This document shows, piece after piece, positions 49,589 through 58,192 of a stretch of DNA of 64,000 nt; positions within the stretch are counted from its first letter, which is position 1; every line of letters begins with the position of its first letter. The notes under the pieces were generated by a model. The model saw only the letters and a list, made by a program, of their open reading frames with translations, was not told the origin of the DNA and ran no database searches. Position numbers and translations under genes: made by a program. The stretch comes from UBA1447 sp002329225. GTDB taxonomy: Bacteria > Bacillota > Clostridia > Oscillospirales > Acutalibacteraceae. The stretch covers positions 575,762-639,761 of the forward strand of contig JBMNVN010000001.1 in NCBI GenBank assembly GCA_050946835.1, read 5' to 3'.

Positions 49589-51001
49589 CTAAAAGTTAAA
49601 ATATATGAACGGGTTGTAGGTTCCTTTTATCAGGTACGACACGGCAACCGCCAGAAAAAATATGAACCCGGCGGCAACAAGAACATCGGCGGTTTTGTAG
49701 CGAGGGGTGAATCTCTTTTTTAAAAATGAAATTATCGGTGCGGAAAACAGGGCGCAGGCCAAAAGGAAAATGAGGTTTTGCTTAAAATGCAAAAAGAATT
49801 CGCCATCCAAAAATGAACTGCCCGCAAGTCCCGATAATGCCAGAAAATATTCCCCCGCCGCACTTAAATCCCGGGCACGGAATATCACCCAGCCCGCCAT
49901 CACAAAGGCCATTGTGTAGATATGTTTTAAAGGCTCCAACTTTTTACCCTTTTGCTCAAACCCGGTCAGCTTTTCAAAGGTGATGAGTACAAAGTACATA
50001 AGCCCCCAAACTGTAAACGTCCAGTTAGCCCCGTGCCAAAGACCGGTTAGAAGCCAGACGACAAAAAGGTTAAACACCAGCCTTGATTTTGTTTTTACAC
50101 GGCTGCCGCCCATGGGGAAATACACATAGTCACGCAGCCAAGTCCCCAAAGATATATGCCAGCGGCGCCAGAACTCGGATACGGATTTTGAAACATAGGG
50201 GTAATCGAAGTTTTCTAAAAAATGAAACCCGAACATTTTACCCATGCCGATTGCCATATCCGAGTAACCGGAAAAATCATAGTAAATCTGGAATGTATAG
50301 GCAATAAGACCCAGCCAAGCCATACCCGTCGATATCGGTTCGGTTGAGTCAAAAGCGGCCTTTGCTATAACCGCCATATTATTTGCAAGCAATACTTTCT
50401 TTAAAAAACCGACAATAAAACGGCTGACCCCTAAAGAAAAGTCTTCAAGGTTTTCTTTCCTGTGTTTTATGTCCCGGGCTATTGTTTCATAACGGACAAT
50501 GGGGCCTGCAATAAGTTGAGGGAAAAAAGATACATAAAGCCCCGCATACAGGGGATTTTTCTGCGCTTCGCACACACCCCTGCTGATATCCAAAACATAA
50601 GAGAAAGCCTGGAATGTGAAAAAGGATATGCCTATCGGCAAGTTAATAACGGGCACATTGATGTTAAGGCCGAAAACGGCGTTCACATTATTAAGCGTGA
50701 ACATCAGGTACTTGAAAATAAACAACAGCCCTAAATTAAAAACCGTTGCGGCAACCAGCCAAAACCGCAGAACACCTTTTTTTGTCCGAAACCTTTCCGC
50801 CATCAGGCCGAAAAACCAGTTCAGCAGTATGGAGAGCACCATCACCGCCGCGAACTTGGGTTCCCCCCAAGCATAAAAAAGAAGGGATGATATCAGCAGT
50901 AAAATGTTTTGCATCAGCCTGCTTTTGCGGCACAAAACATAATAACAAAAGATAACACCCGGTAAAAAGAAAAACAGAAATTCGGTGCTCGAAAAGAGCA
51001 T
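49589..51001 (-). CDS. MBOAT-family O-acyltransferase (AlgI/DltB-like)
   Basis: 470 residues, about ten membrane segments. Signs: LPIGISFFTFQAFSYVLDIS (about 130), FFPQLIAGPIVRYE, FSGYSDMAIGMGKMFGFHFL, FDYPYVSKSVSEFWRRWHIS and LTGLWHGANWTFTVWGLMYF with the catalytic His (about 320). It transfers acyl groups across the membrane to a surface polymer; with the DHHW partner, wall or capsule acetylation is likely. It starts 13 bases after carB ends, so it may share the carAB transcript. Confidence 0.93.
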   Translation of the reverse strand: MLFSSTEFLFFFLPGVIFCYYVLCRKSRLMQNILLLISSLLFYAWGEPKFAAVMVLSILLNWFFGLMAERFRTKKGVLRFWLVAATVFNLGLLFIFKYLMFTLNNVNAVFGLNINVPVINLPIGISFFTFQAFSYVLDISRGVCEAQKNPLYAGLYVSFFPQLIAGPIVRYETIARDIKHRKENLEDFSLGVSRFIVGFLKKVLLANNMAVIAKAAFDSTEPISTGMAWLGLIAYTFQIYYDFSGYSDMAIGMGKMFGFHFLENFDYPYVSKSVSEFWRRWHISLGTWLRDYVYFPMGGSRVKTKSRLVFNLFVVWLLTGLWHGANWTFTVWGLMYFVLITFEKLTGFEQKGKKLEPLKHIYTMAFVMAGWVIFRARDLSAAGEYFLALSGLAGSSFLDGEFFLHFKQNLIFLLACALFSAPIISFLKKRFTPRYKTADVLVAAGFIFFLAVAVSYLIKGTYNPFIYFNF

Positions 51002-51014
51002 TCAGAGTCTCCCT

Positions 51015-54000
51015 CTATTTAAAAATACGAGCGATGTCGGTAACCGTCATGTTTTCCGCAGCCACTATGCGGGTACTTTCCATAAGCACTCTTGCGGCGT
51101 CAAGGGAAGTAAGACAGGCTGTGCCGGCTTCCGCCGCCAAACGGCGGAGTTTAAACCCGTCACGGCTCTCCACCCGTCCGTGGGTGGGCGTGTTTATAAT
51201 AAGGGAAACCCCGCCCTCATGGAGCAAGTCAAGAATATTGGGGCTTTCGCCGCTGATTTTATTTATCGGCTTTACGGGAATACCCGCCGCTTCCAGCGCC
51301 TTTTGTGTGCCCGGTGTGGCGTAAAACTCAAAGCCCACATCGGCAACGCTTAGGAGTATTTCACAAATCTCGTCTTTATCCTTATCACGGACGGTGACAA
51401 TAATTTTACCGTTCTTCGGCAGAGAAACGCCGCCGCCTTCAAAGGCCTTCAGCAGAGCCTCGTTATAGTTTTTGGCTATACCCAAGACCTCACCCGTGGA
51501 CTTCATTTCCGGCCCGAGGGAGGTGTCCGCACCGACAATTTTCTCAAAAGAGAAGGCCGGCATTTTTATGGCGTAATATCCGCTGTCTTTATAGAGCCCC
51601 GTACCGAAGCCCATGTCGGGGATTTTTTCACCCAGCATTGCCCTTGTAGCCAGTTCTATGGCGGGGATTCCGGTAACTTTACTTATATAGGGTACCGTGC
51701 GGGATGAACGAGGATTGACTTCGATAATGTAAACCCTGTCGTGATAAACTATAAACTGAATATTCATCATACCCACCACCTGCAGCGCATCGGCCAGGCG
51801 GCGGGAATAGTCAACTATTGTCTCCTGCGTTTTTTCACTCAAAGACACTGCGGGATAGACGGAGATTGAGTCGCCGGAATGTATGCCCGCTCTGTCCACA
51901 TGCTCCATAATGCCGGGGATAAGAATATTCCGGCCGTCGCAAACAACATCGACCTCAACTTCCTGCCCCATTATATACTTATCCACCAAAACGGGGTGTT
52001 CCAGAGTGTTGCGGGTTATTATTTCCATAAATTCCCGAATGTCGTCATCGGACACGGCAATTTGCATACCCGCACCGCCCAGCACATAACTGGGTCTGAC
52101 AAGCACGGGGTAACCCAAGGAACGGGCAGCGCTGAGGGCTTCTTCGGGGGTGAAAACGGTTTTACCCTCGGGACGGTCAATGCCGCAGCTTTCAAGGATT
52201 CTGTCAAAACGCTCCCTGTCCTCAGCCGCATCCACATGGTCTGCATCCGTACCCAAGATAGGCACTCCCAAATCATAGAGGGTTTTTGTAAGCTTGATGG
52301 CGGTCTGCCCGCCGAACTGAACCACGGCTCCGTCCGGCTTTTCCAAATCCACAATATTTGCCACATACTCCGGCGTGAGGGGTTCAAAATATAATTTGTC
52401 GGCCACATCGAAGTCCGTCGAAACGGTTTCGGGGTTGTTGTTTATGATTATCGTTTCACAACCGGCTTTTTTAAGTGCCCAGATGCTGTGAACGGAGCAG
52501 TAGTCAAACTCTATACCCTGACCTATACGGATAGGGCCGGAACCGAGAACCAAAACCTTTTTGCGCCCGGTAACCGGTACGGACTCATTTTCAACCCCGT
52601 AGTCCGAGTAAAAGTAAGGAGTCTTCGCTTCAAACTCAGCCGCGCAGGTATCCACTATGGAAAATGAAGGCAGAATTTTCCACATGCGGCGCATAGTCTT
52701 AACGGCGGATTCGGTACCGGAGATGTTGTTCGCAATCATCCTGTCCGTAAAGCCCATCTTTTTTGCCTGGAGCAAGGTCGCTCTGTCAAAAGCACCGCTG
52801 CGCAAATGTTTTTCCATATTTACGATATTTTCAATTCTGTATAAAAACCATCGGTCGATTTTTGTAATTGCATAGATATCGTCTATCGGGATATCTTTAA
52901 ATATAGCCGCAGCCACAACGAACAGGCGCTCATTGTCCACCCTGTGTAAAAGCTCCCTGAGTTCGTCTTCCTTTTTTTCAATAAGGTGAGGAAGCAGCAG
53001 ACTTTCTTTATTCTCTTCCAAAGAGTGGACAGCCTTATGCAGCGCCGCTTCAAAACTGCGGGAAATTGCCATTACCTCTCCCGTAGCCTTCATCTGCGTG
53101 CCCAACGTTCTTTTAGCCGTTACAAATTTGTCAAAAGGCCATTTGGGGAACTTGACAACACAATAGTCCAAAGCGGGTTCAAAGGCGGCAAAGGTCTTGC
53201 CGGTGATGGCATTGGGTATTTCGTCAAGTCCCAAATCAAGGGCTATTTTTGCCGCCACACGGGCAATGGGATAACCGGTTGCCTTTGAAGCAAGAGCGGA
53301 GGAACGGGAAACCCTGGGATTAACCTCAATTACCGCATATTCATAAGAATCGGGGTGCAGAGCAAACTGAACATTACAGCCGCCTTTAATCCCCAAGGCC
53401 GATATTATGTTGAGTGCGGAATTCCGCAGCATACGGCAGTCTTTGTCCGAAAGGGACTGGGCGGGAGCAACCACAATGGAGTCCCCGGTGTGTACGCCGA
53501 CGGGATCCAGATTTTCCATATTACAGACCGTGATGCAGTTGCCTTTGGCGTCACGGATAACTTCATACTCTATCTCTTTCCAGCCGGAGATGCACTTTTC
53601 AATCAGCACCTGTCCCACGCGGGAAAGGCGGATACCGTTAGCGGCTATTTCTTCCAGTTCATGCGGATTTTGCGCAATACCTCCGCCGGTGCCGCCCAAG
53701 GTGTAGGCGGGCCGCACAATTACCGGATAGCCTATCTTATCGGAAAACCTGAGAGCCGCTTCAACGCTTTCAACCACTTCCGACTCTATGCAGGGCTCGT
53801 TAATGGCCTGCATTGTGTCTTTAAACTCCTGACGGTCTTCCGCCATTTTTATCGCATCGGCGGAAATGCCGATGAGCCTTACGCCGAACTCTTTGAGAAC
53901 CCCTTTTTCTTCCAGCTCCATAGCGAGGTTAAGCCCCGTCTGACCGCCCAAAGTAGGTAAAATCGAGTCGGGCCGCTGTTCGCTGATAATTTTTCTGAGC

Positions 54001-54215
54001 GTGGGGACGGTGAGAGGTTCAATATAAACAATATCGGCAATCTCGCCGTCGGTCATAATCGTTGCGGGGTTGGAGTTTACCAAAACGACCTCTATGCCTT
54101 CCTCTCTAAGTGAGCGGCAAGCCTGGGTGCCGGCATAGTCAAACTCCGCCGCCTGCCCGATTATGATGGGACCGGAGCCGATAACCAATACTTTTTTAAT
54201 GCTTTTATCAATCAT
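51015..54215 (-). CDS. carB: Carbamoyl-phosphate synthase large subunit
   Basis: 1066 residues, full length. Both ATP-grasp halves are present: SGPIIIGQAAEFDYAGTQAC and GSGPIRIGQGIEFDYCSVHS at the two preATP starts, RPAYTLGGTGGGIAQ and RPSYVLGGAGMQIAV at the two ATP loops, EVNPRVSRSSALASKATGYP and EVNPRSSRTVPYISKVTGIP at the metal sites. The MGS-like regulatory domain is at about 930-1066. It makes carbamoyl phosphate from bicarbonate, ammonia and two ATP. It overlaps carA by 8 bases. Its ammonia supply is in question because CarA lacks its triad. Confidence 0.97.
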   Translation of the reverse strand: MIDKSIKKVLVIGSGPIIIGQAAEFDYAGTQACRSLREEGIEVVLVNSNPATIMTDGEIADIVYIEPLTVPTLRKIISEQRPDSILPTLGGQTGLNLAMELEEKGVLKEFGVRLIGISADAIKMAEDRQEFKDTMQAINEPCIESEVVESVEAALRFSDKIGYPVIVRPAYTLGGTGGGIAQNPHELEEIAANGIRLSRVGQVLIEKCISGWKEIEYEVIRDAKGNCITVCNMENLDPVGVHTGDSIVVAPAQSLSDKDCRMLRNSALNIISALGIKGGCNVQFALHPDSYEYAVIEVNPRVSRSSALASKATGYPIARVAAKIALDLGLDEIPNAITGKTFAAFEPALDYCVVKFPKWPFDKFVTAKRTLGTQMKATGEVMAISRSFEAALHKAVHSLEENKESLLLPHLIEKKEDELRELLHRVDNERLFVVAAAIFKDIPIDDIYAITKIDRWFLYRIENIVNMEKHLRSGAFDRATLLQAKKMGFTDRMIANNISGTESAVKTMRRMWKILPSFSIVDTCAAEFEAKTPYFYSDYGVENESVPVTGRKKVLVLGSGPIRIGQGIEFDYCSVHSIWALKKAGCETIIINNNPETVSTDFDVADKLYFEPLTPEYVANIVDLEKPDGAVVQFGGQTAIKLTKTLYDLGVPILGTDADHVDAAEDRERFDRILESCGIDRPEGKTVFTPEEALSAARSLGYPVLVRPSYVLGGAGMQIAVSDDDIREFMEIITRNTLEHPVLVDKYIMGQEVEVDVVCDGRNILIPGIMEHVDRAGIHSGDSISVYPAVSLSEKTQETIVDYSRRLADALQVVGMMNIQFIVYHDRVYIIEVNPRSSRTVPYISKVTGIPAIELATRAMLGEKIPDMGFGTGLYKDSGYYAIKMPAFSFEKIVGADTSLGPEMKSTGEVLGIAKNYNEALLKAFEGGGVSLPKNGKIIVTVRDKDKDEICEILLSVADVGFEFYATPGTQKALEAAGIPVKPINKISGESPNILDLLHEGGVSLIINTPTHGRVESRDGFKLRRLAAEAGTACLTSLDAARVLMESTRIVAAENMTVTDIARIFK

Positions 54216-55290
54216 GGCAGCCGCCCTCTTCCATCATGGCAATAAAACGTTTGAATAAAAACGAAGTGTTGTGGGTGCTCCCGGTAGTGTCCGGATAAAA
54301 CTGTGCGGTGAAAACCGGCTTGCCGACCAAGGCAAGACCCTCCACCGTATTGTCGTTTACATTGACACTTTCCACCTTTATGTTTTCGGGCAAACTTTCC
54401 GCCGCTACCTCGTAGCCGTGATTTTGTGCGGTGATATAAGTTTGATCATCATCGATATATTTAACAGGATAATTGCCGCCCCTGTGGCCGTGCTTCATTT
54501 TTTGCACCTTAGCCCCCGCCGAGAGGGCGACAAGTTGATGCCCCAAGCCGGTGGCAAATACCGGTATATTCTTGTCAACAAGTTCTTTTATCCGGCCGAC
54601 AATCTCCGGATACTCGTTGGGATTACCCGGGCCGCCGCTTATCATCACCCCGTCGTGGCCGGCGGATATAATATCTGCAACGGAAGCGGAGTGAGGGTAA
54701 ACCGTAAGCCGGCATCCCCTGTCTAAAAGAGCGTCAAGCAGATATTTTTTTGTACCCAAGTCCAAAACCGCTACGGAAAAACCGGTGTTTTCCGTCCCCG
54801 CCTCAAAAGGCTCTTTTGTGCTGACAGACTCCACCGGCTTATTTTGTTTATAGTTTTTCATTAAATCATTCAAACGGGATAAATCCGAAATGTCATCGGT
54901 AATAACCCCAAGGGCAGTGCCGTTTTCTCTTATTTTTTTAACAACCGCTCTGGTGTCAATATTGCTAACACAGGGAATGTTGAATTCAAGCAATATATCT
55001 TCGAGCGGTTGTTCGCATCTGAAATTTGATGTTTTATCGGACAGTTCGTTGACAATTAATGCGGCGCAATGAATATTCGGCGATTCAAAATCTTCCCGGT
55101 TAACTCCATAGTTCCCGATCATGGGGTAAGTCATCACAATACCTTGCCCGGCGCTTGAAGGGTCCGTTATCAACTCAGAATATCCGGTCATGGAGTTGTT
55201 GAAAACAATTTCACAAACGGTTTCTCTAAAGGCTCCTTTTGGGGTTCCTTCGTAAATACTGCCGTTTTCCAACACCAGATACGCTTTCAT
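54208..55290 (-). CDS. carA: Carbamoyl-phosphate synthase small subunit with ablated glutaminase triad
   Basis: 360 residues: the N-terminal CPSase_sm_chain domain (1-150; GAFRETVCEIVFNNSMTGYS, IDTRAVVKKIRENGTALGVI) and a class-I GATase domain (170-360). In normal CarA the triad lies in GICLGHQ (Cys) and HPEA (His, Glu). Here the first reads FATGLGHQL (Gly 248 for Cys) and the second reads AQFYPDTTG (Tyr 332 for His, Asp 334 for Glu). SNGPGDP also reads SGGPGNP. The frame is open, full length and overlaps carB, so the protein is kept but should not hydrolyse glutamine. It probably now serves CarB structurally, with free ammonia as nitrogen source. Confidence 0.95.
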   Translation of the reverse strand: MKAYLVLENGSIYEGTPKGAFRETVCEIVFNNSMTGYSELITDPSSAGQGIVMTYPMIGNYGVNREDFESPNIHCAALIVNELSDKTSNFRCEQPLEDILLEFNIPCVSNIDTRAVVKKIRENGTALGVITDDISDLSRLNDLMKNYKQNKPVESVSTKEPFEAGTENTGFSVAVLDLGTKKYLLDALLDRGCRLTVYPHSASVADIISAGHDGVMISGGPGNPNEYPEIVGRIKELVDKNIPVFATGLGHQLVALSAGAKVQKMKHGHRGGNYPVKYIDDDQTYITAQNHGYEVAAESLPENIKVESVNVNDNTVEGLALVGKPVFTAQFYPDTTGSTHNTSFLFKRFIAMMEEGGCHD

Positions 55291-55393
55291 CCGTTCACCT
55301 TTGCCTTTCTTTGCCGAGGGTAGGTTCTAAACGATTATTTTATCACGCCTTGTCTCTCTTTAATATCTAAATTAGAAAAATTATTTACTTTTT

Positions 55394-56287
55394 TTATTCC
55401 GCCTTATATTGGCGGGCTGTTTCAATATCCCGGGCGATTTGACTGCGCAGCAAATCGGCGGTAGGGAAGGCCTTTTCGGGGCGCAGATACTCCAACAGAC
55501 CCACCGTAACCTTTTGACCGTAAAGGTCGCCGGTAAAACCCATAATGGTGGTTTCGCTGCGCAGGATATTTTTACCGAAGGTCGGCCCCCTGCCTATATT
55601 TGTTACCGAGCAGTATTTTTCGCCTGAAAATCGGGTTTCGGAGATATATACTCCTTCCCGGGGTATGGCAAAGCCTTCGGGGAAAAGCTGATTTATGGTG
55701 GGGATGCCGAGGGTTCGGCCGACCTTTTTACCCGCCACAACCTCAAAGTCATATGCAAAGGGGCTGCCCAGCATTTCACGGGCAAGGCGCATATCCCCAT
55801 TTTCCACAGCGGTTCTTATACGGGTGGAACTTATTGCTTCGCCGTCATAAAAAACGGTTTGAGCTATTGAGAGGGTCAGTCCGAACTCTTCGCAGAGTTT
55901 TGCGAGTGTTGCGGTATCGCCCGCCCCGTTGCGGCCGAAACGATAGTTTTCCCCGCAGACGAGGGCTTTGGCTCCGAGGCGTTTAATTAAAACTTCTTTT
56001 ATAAAGTCCCGGGGTTCCATATTGCGGACTTCTTTAAATGAAATTATTTCAATTGAGGCTCCCATTTTTTCTATTGCCGCCGTTTTAAGCGAAAGGGAAA
56101 GCAATTGGATAGGGGCCTCTCCCGTAAGGGCGGATTGAGGGTGTTCATCAAAAAGGAGGACAAGGGGCAGCAACCCCTTTTCAGCAAACGATACCGCCGA
56201 GGTGATAACCGCCCGGTGACCTCTGTGCAAGCCGTCAAAGGTTCCCAGCGCTATTGCCGTATTCTTTTTGGCTTCCCCGGTGTTCAT
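55394..56287 (-). CDS. ribF: Bifunctional riboflavin kinase / FAD synthetase
   Basis: 297 residues. The N-terminal FAD synthetase half has ALGTFDGLHRGHRAVI (HxGH-like site, about 13-28) and ISSTRIRTAVENGDMRLARE (about 150-170). The C-terminal riboflavin kinase half has GRTLGIPTINQLFPEGFAIP, GVYISETRF and VTNIGRGPTFG (about 185-235). It converts riboflavin to FMN and FAD. A 103-base gap separates it from carA, and the typA terminator lies upstream. Confidence 0.95.
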   Translation of the reverse strand: MNTGEAKKNTAIALGTFDGLHRGHRAVITSAVSFAEKGLLPLVLLFDEHPQSALTGEAPIQLLSLSLKTAAIEKMGASIEIISFKEVRNMEPRDFIKEVLIKRLGAKALVCGENYRFGRNGAGDTATLAKLCEEFGLTLSIAQTVFYDGEAISSTRIRTAVENGDMRLAREMLGSPFAYDFEVVAGKKVGRTLGIPTINQLFPEGFAIPREGVYISETRFSGEKYCSVTNIGRGPTFGKNILRSETTIMGFTGDLYGQKVTVGLLEYLRPEKAFPTADLLRSQIARDIETARQYKAE

Positions 56288-56306
56288 GCGTTCTTCCTCC
56301 GCCGCT

Positions 56307-56337
56307 TAAAAAAACCGCCTTTTAATTGCCGGCGGTT
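56307..56337 (-). terminator. Terminator after typA
   Basis: Minus strand AACCGCC and GGCGGTT form a 7-base perfect stem, followed by a T-run (A-run 56307-56312 on the + strand). It separates typA from ribF. Confidence 0.88.
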
Positions 56338-56348
56338 ATTAAACAAAA

Positions 56349-58178
56349 TCACTTATGCCTGTACATCTTTTTCATCCGCAATTCCTTGGAGAGGATACTC
56401 TTGCGGAGACGCAGATTTTTTGGCGTCACCTCTAAAAGCTCGTCATCTTTTATAAACTCCATGCACTGTTCAAGGCTCATCACCCTGGGGGGCGACAGGC
56501 GCAGGGCATCATCGCTGCCCGCCGCACGCATATTTGTCATCTGCTTTTTTCTGCACACATTGCAGACTACATCTTCACTCTTTGAACACTCGCCCACTAT
56601 CATTCCTTCATATACTTCCGTTCCGGCGGAGATGAAGAGTTCACCCCGCTCCTGGGCCGCATACAGGCCGTAGCCGGTACTCACGCCGTTCTCATGAACA
56701 ACGACGGACCCTCGTTCTCTGGTTTGGATATCGCCTTTATAAGGAGCATAACCCATAAAGAGTTGGTTCATAATTCCGTTGCCGTTGGTATCCGTCAAAA
56801 ACTCCGAACGGTAACCGATAAGCCCTCTTGAAGGAATGTTAAACTCCAGCCGGGTATGACCGTCATCCCTCGCCGTCATACTTGCAAGCTCGCCTTTGCG
56901 GGAACCGAGGGATTCAATTACAGTGCCCACATATTCGCCCGGCACTTCCACTGTCAACAGTTCCATAGGTTCCAAAAGGGCCCCGTCTTTTTCCCTGTAA
57001 ATAACCGTCGGACGGGAAACCTGAAACTCATACCCCTCACGTCGCATTGTTTCAATAAGAATTGATAAATGCAGTTCCCCGCGCCCGGACACTTTAAATG
57101 CGGAGGTGGTATCCGTATTTTCAACCCTCATGCTGACATTGGTTTGAACCTCTTTAAACAGACGGTCCCTTATGTTGCGGGAGGTTACGAACTTACCTTC
57201 TCTACCGGCAAAGGGGCTGTCGTTGACCAAAAAGTTCATGGAGATGGTGGGCTCGTCAATTTTTATAAAAGGCAGGGGGTCAATCTTTTCCGGGTCGCAG
57301 GCGGTATCGCCTATATTGATATCATCTATACCGGATACGCATACAATGTCCCCCATTGCGGCGCTTTCGACTTCGGTTCTGTGCAAGCCCTCAAACTGAT
57401 ACAGGCGGGAAATTCTTACATTTTCAACACTGCCGTCGGTACGGCAAAGCGCCGCCTGTTCTCCTTTATGAATCTTCCCCCGTTCCACACGGCCTACACC
57501 TATTCTTCCAACATAATCGTCATATTCAAGGCTGGAAAAAAGCAGCTGCAAGGGGCCGTCCATATCCCCCTCGGGAGGTGAAACATTCTCAAGAATAGAA
57601 TCTAAAAGCGGGCGCATATTTCCTTCTGAAGCATCGGGATTCAAAGAGGCATAGCCTTCCCTTGCGGAGGCATAGACCACGGGAAAATCCAGCTGTTCTT
57701 CATCGGCCCCCAGCTCAATTAGCAAATCCAACACCTCGTCAACCACTTCGGCGGGGCGGGAGCCGGGACGGTCCACCTTGTTAATTACCACCACAATCTT
57801 TTTTTGAAAGTTCAGCGCCTTTTGCAGCACAAAGCGCGTCTGAGGCATACAGCCCTCAAACGCATCCACAAGCAACAGTACCCCGTCCACCATCATAAGG
57901 ATACGCTCAACTTCGCCGCCGAAATCGGCATGTCCGGGAGTATCTATTATATTTATCTTTACATTGCCGTAACGTACCGCAGTGTTTTTGGAAAGAATTG
58001 TTATACCGCGCTCCCGCTCCAAATCATTGGAGTCCATAATCCTGTCCCGTACCTGTTCATTTTCCCTGAATGTTCCGCTCTGTTTCAGCATTTCATCCAC
58101 TAATGTGGTTTTGCCGTGATCAACATGAGCAATAATTGCGATGTTCCTTACATCCGATCTTAAGTTCAAATTTTCCAC
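56349..58178 (-). CDS. typA: Ribosome-associated GTPase TypA/BipA
   Basis: 609 residues. The GTPase domain has AHVDHGKTTLVDEMLKQSGT (P-loop, about 16-35), RERGITILSKNTAV (switch I), DTPGHADFGGEVER (G3) and NKVDRP (G4). Domains II, III, V and the BipA-specific C-terminus follow (GRGELHLSILIETMRREGYE, then SRGLIGYRSEFLTDT). It binds ribosomes and assists growth under stress or low temperature. Ends RMKKMYRHK. Confidence 0.97.
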   Translation of the reverse strand: MENLNLRSDVRNIAIIAHVDHGKTTLVDEMLKQSGTFRENEQVRDRIMDSNDLERERGITILSKNTAVRYGNVKINIIDTPGHADFGGEVERILMMVDGVLLLVDAFEGCMPQTRFVLQKALNFQKKIVVVINKVDRPGSRPAEVVDEVLDLLIELGADEEQLDFPVVYASAREGYASLNPDASEGNMRPLLDSILENVSPPEGDMDGPLQLLFSSLEYDDYVGRIGVGRVERGKIHKGEQAALCRTDGSVENVRISRLYQFEGLHRTEVESAAMGDIVCVSGIDDINIGDTACDPEKIDPLPFIKIDEPTISMNFLVNDSPFAGREGKFVTSRNIRDRLFKEVQTNVSMRVENTDTTSAFKVSGRGELHLSILIETMRREGYEFQVSRPTVIYREKDGALLEPMELLTVEVPGEYVGTVIESLGSRKGELASMTARDDGHTRLEFNIPSRGLIGYRSEFLTDTNGNGIMNQLFMGYAPYKGDIQTRERGSVVVHENGVSTGYGLYAAQERGELFISAGTEVYEGMIVGECSKSEDVVCNVCRKKQMTNMRAAGSDDALRLSPPRVMSLEQCMEFIKDDELLEVTPKNLRLRKSILSKELRMKKMYRHK

Positions 58179-58192
58179 CTTAATCTTGATAT

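Noticed and set aside
56288..56348. Flavin-sensing RNA element upstream of ribF
   Set aside because: The gap is only about 60 bases and is filled by the typA terminator; no FMN riboswitch features are seen.
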